From Burkholderiales bacterium (GTDB lineage Bacteria > Pseudomonadota > Gammaproteobacteria > Burkholderiales > Burkholderiaceae_C), in assembly GCA_027484405.1 (NCBI GenBank), contig JAIXTA010000064.1, positions 1 to 59,380 on the forward strand: 59,380 nucleotides of DNA, in the 5' to 3' direction. The notes under the pieces are model-generated. The model was given only the letters and a program-made list of their open reading frames with translations, made no database searches and was not told the origin of the DNA. Position 1 is the stretch's first letter; each line of letters begins with the position of its first letter. This document shows, piece after piece, positions 57,901 through 59,380 of this stretch. The position numbers and the translations under genes were made by a program.

Positions 57901-59380
57901 AGCTATACCCTCAGCAACCCGCAATCAGCCGACAACGGCGCGACCTTCCGGGTTCAGGTCTGCAACAGTGCGCTGTCCGGCGGGCAATGCGTGACCAGCT
58001 CGCCCATGCTCCTGAGCGTGAGCACGGGCAGCGTGACCGCAGGACCTCCGGCGTCCGTGGGTGCCTGCTTCGGGGGCACGTCGAGCTGGTGCTATCTCAG
58101 CCCGGCGCCGATGGCCAACCGGCTGTACGGCCTGGCGTTTGACTCCATTGGGTCCGGCGTGACCATCGTCGGCGGCAGCGGCACGGTCCTGCGCTCGCCG
58201 GACTTCGGCGGCACCGTCACTGCAGCCTGGATGACACCGCGGCAGCACTTCCGCGACGTAGTCTCCCCCTACGCAGGCCGCCTCATCGCTGTTTCCGGGC
58301 CCAACGACAACGGGTTCGTCGCACCCAACACGGGCGGCGTCTGGGTCAGCGATGACGCGGGCACCAGCTGGACCCAGCTGGCGGTCATGGACCAAGCCTC
58401 CGGCCTTGCCTTCCAGGACGCGAGCCAAGGGGTCGCAGTCGGTGCGGACCGGATCGTGCGAACCACCGACGGCGGCAGCAGCTGGACCACGGTCAGCCTG
58501 CCGGCGGGCAGCTTCAGACTCTTCACTGCGGTGGCCTATGCCGGCAACAACACCTATGTCGCAGTCGGCAATGGCATCGCCATGCGCAGCGTGGACGGCG
58601 GGCAGACCTGGACAGACCTGAGTTCGCCCTACATCAGCGCGAGCTACCTGACGGGCGTGGTGTTCAACGGCAACGGCGTCGGCATCATGAGCAACTGCAC
58701 CGGTGACGCCCTGCGCACCACCGACTCGGGAGCCACTTGGTCACCACTGAGTCTGCCCGATGCGGCCTGTTACCTCGCCTTTGCAGACACCAGTACCGCC
58801 CTGCTGATCGGCACCTTCGGCGACATCTCGCGCAGTACCGACGCCGGTGCAAGCTGGGGGCCTGTGACACCCAGTCCGGATCGCAGCCAGCAGATCTGGC
58901 GGCCGTTCATGCGCAACGCCCAGCAGGGCATAGCCGTGGGTTTGTTCGGCGCCATCGCGCGGACCAGCGACGGCGGGCAGTCCTGGACCCAGGTCTCCGG
59001 CGGATCGATCAACTGGAACATTGACGACCTTGTGGCGAACCCCTCTCGCACCATCCTGATCGGCCGCATCCTCAGCCGGCTTCAGGTCAGCACCGACAAC
59101 GGCGCCACCTGGACGGACCCCAGCAATGGCCAGGTGGGCGGCGGGCGGATGAGCTGGGGATCGGACGCGGTGGCTTCGAATGCAGGCGAGTTCTACGGCG
59201 TGAGCATCAGCACCGACGGCGGTAACACCTGGAACCAGGTGCGTTCCGAAACGTCCACCCGCCGCTGGCGCACCGGCGCGATGGCTTCACCCTCGGTCGG
59301 AGTGTTCGTCGGCTATGACCAGGTGGGCGGCCAGTTCGTCAACAATCAGGGAGCATTCATCGCGCGGACCACCGATGCGG
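54913..59380 (+). CDS. Giant surface lipoprotein with Ig-like and BNR/YCF48-like repeats (second paralogue, 3' end beyond window)
   Basis: At least 1489 residues, open to the window edge. The leader MDLRRVLAVSVLTALTLAGC ends in the lipobox LAGC (Cys20). A ZU5-like region follows (ITVPPGAVAEPVTLRVAQES, VFAATPHGILFSEPVRVELP). A unique part with several cysteines (about residues 175-480) is absent from the first paralogue. Six Ig-like domains run to about residue 1035. The shared junction GPPASVGACFGG, WCYLSPAPMANRLYGL is then followed by propeller repeats (SDDAGTSWTQ, TTDGGSSWTT, SVDGGQTWTD). The start region, including the leader CAGGGAGCGAA before the ATG, matches the first paralogue, so the pair arose by duplication. 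Confidence 0.85.
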   Translation, partial: MDLRRVLAVSVLTALTLAGCGGGGSSPPPPAPAPAPVPAPPSASVNVGGPTQTAPVVLTGPLNLTITVPPGAVAEPVTLRVAQESGSAPRPPENMRAVGSVFAATPHGILFSEPVRVELPLPAQALAADEAYVLLKSQPDATNWEIVPNTRIADGRISGEVRSFSYFVVGVIRVLVVNSTPWAPIFALRCTGGSTPGCLGVREVPRVEILFTSNGGSIPAACDAATARLQFITRPYKRRNEQSDVRTFSVDLATANAGGSGVFKTLTIPALTEMTVADAGSNSESQPDRPQIVDSNVYIQAALQCNLASNGQPSTYYYTGLPVIWDASLYYNQFTPGVWPYFAEVTQLDGSGRARIKTYLTGGSFNAPFIGRLKRTLYGPPASTNQAIVTWERSDDGGASWTAVATSRQFEDGEPFEMQASPLVRDWRMWTVSHEFGTQGRTSGDIRFRVQACLSYANQADENLNQTATQTTVTFCTRGRVTTVPISAVGIAPQLSVAPKPTMVLANQTANFTATLTGTPLPTWRWQTRPANTDGTWTDVGNAAVGGSAILTTPLLALADNGRQYRLVASNPAGQLASPPVTVSVTPAPVPVSISTQPGNLAVTRSGDAVFAVTATGTEPLSYQWRRNGQPVPGANASVLRLNQVVDADNGAQFSVSVSNVAGSVTSQSAQLSVLSAGSAALAAPSIVTQPANVTARSGQTVTFAVGVNGTSPFSFQWRKNGNPISGANAAVFTLAAAAAGDAGSYTVVVSNGAGSVTSSTAVLDMLADPPPPQPVAPSITTQPSNAVALSGTGASFAVAATGSGPLSYQWARNGVDLQGAIGPILTLPMVQGSNAGSYTVRVSNSAGSVTSNAATLIVPGAPAITQQPTSQTVNLGQTATFTLGVSGNPVPQCQWTRNGIAIIGATSCTGYTTPPAGTADIGAVYNVVVYSPGGVVFGGGAALTVLIAPPQILTESGNRSVAAGSPASFSVTATGTDITFQWFRNNLAILGETSDSYTLSNPQSADNGATFRVQVCNSALSGGQCVTSSPMLLSVSTGSVTAGPPASVGACFGGTSSWCYLSPAPMANRLYGLAFDSIGSGVTIVGGSGTVLRSPDFGGTVTAAWMTPRQHFRDVVSPYAGRLIAVSGPNDNGFVAPNTGGVWVSDDAGTSWTQLAVMDQASGLAFQDASQGVAVGADRIVRTTDGGSSWTTVSLPAGSFRLFTAVAYAGNNTYVAVGNGIAMRSVDGGQTWTDLSSPYISASYLTGVVFNGNGVGIMSNCTGDALRTTDSGATWSPLSLPDAACYLAFADTSTALLIGTFGDISRSTDAGASWGPVTPSPDRSQQIWRPFMRNAQQGIAVGLFGAIARTSDGGQSWTQVSGGSINWNIDDLVANPSRTILIGRILSRLQVSTDNGATWTDPSNGQVGGGRMSWGSDAVASNAGEFYGVSISTDGGNTWNQVRSETSTRRWRTGAMASPSVGVFVGYDQVGGQFVNNQGAFIARTTDA

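Overview
The window is almost entirely chromosomal DNA of a GC-rich betaproteobacterium, most likely of the order Burkholderiales. The signs are a Bug/TctC solute-binding protein, the blocks ispH-fkpB | radC-rpmB-rpmG and ribF-ileS-lspA-coaBC, a MetA-pathway transporter, and dense, mostly short-spaced genes. The first ~1.3 kb does not fit. On the minus strand it encodes the G and M domains of a eukaryotic-type SRP54. It meets the bacterial sequence in a CCG/proline-type low-complexity run at about 1290-1395, so the left end is probably a chimeric join with DNA of a GC-rich eukaryote.

Layout. 1395-5830: tail of a surface protein with a C-terminal sorting-like signal, then a periplasmic redox operon (TlpA-like thioredoxin, DUF4266 lipoprotein, DUF3570 protein, DsbD). 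5962-12164: accessory genes (AhpD-like protein with a divergent AraC regulator, NTF2-like protein, CarF/TMEM189-type desaturase, choloylglycine-hydrolase-like enzyme, RES/Xre toxin-antitoxin pair). 12696-21191: tricorn-like S41 protease, small membrane proteins, SPOR protein, chalcone-isomerase-like protein, MetA-type outer-membrane protein. 21614-33272: Dph6-like ATPase, xerD, Bug protein, ispH, fkpB, radC, rpmB, rpmG, methyltransferase, fatty-acid desaturase, MscS channel, RsmB-like methyltransferase, purN, cold-shock protein. 33392-39825: small membrane protein, ribF, ileS, lspA, coaBC. 40171-44151: secreted Cache protein with a chemoreceptor, then a Tat-type PhoD phosphatase.

The most distinctive part is 44450-59380. 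It holds a large BTAD/SARP-type regulator (BTAD, ATPase and TPR-like regions) followed by two giant paralogous lipoproteins made of Ig-like domains and BNR/YCF48-like propeller repeats. The second runs off the window. Upstream of all three genes lie ACGCC/ACGCT direct repeats with an exact 11-bp period, ending 7-8 bp before a plausible -10 element. That is the known promoter architecture of SARP activators, and it predicts that the regulator controls itself and both surface proteins.

A second feature not explained by genes is a dispersed ~50-65 bp palindromic repeat in four copies (about 5870, 33876, 38010 and 48167). Each lies just behind a stop codon. Two copies have identical loops and stems that differ by compensating changes.
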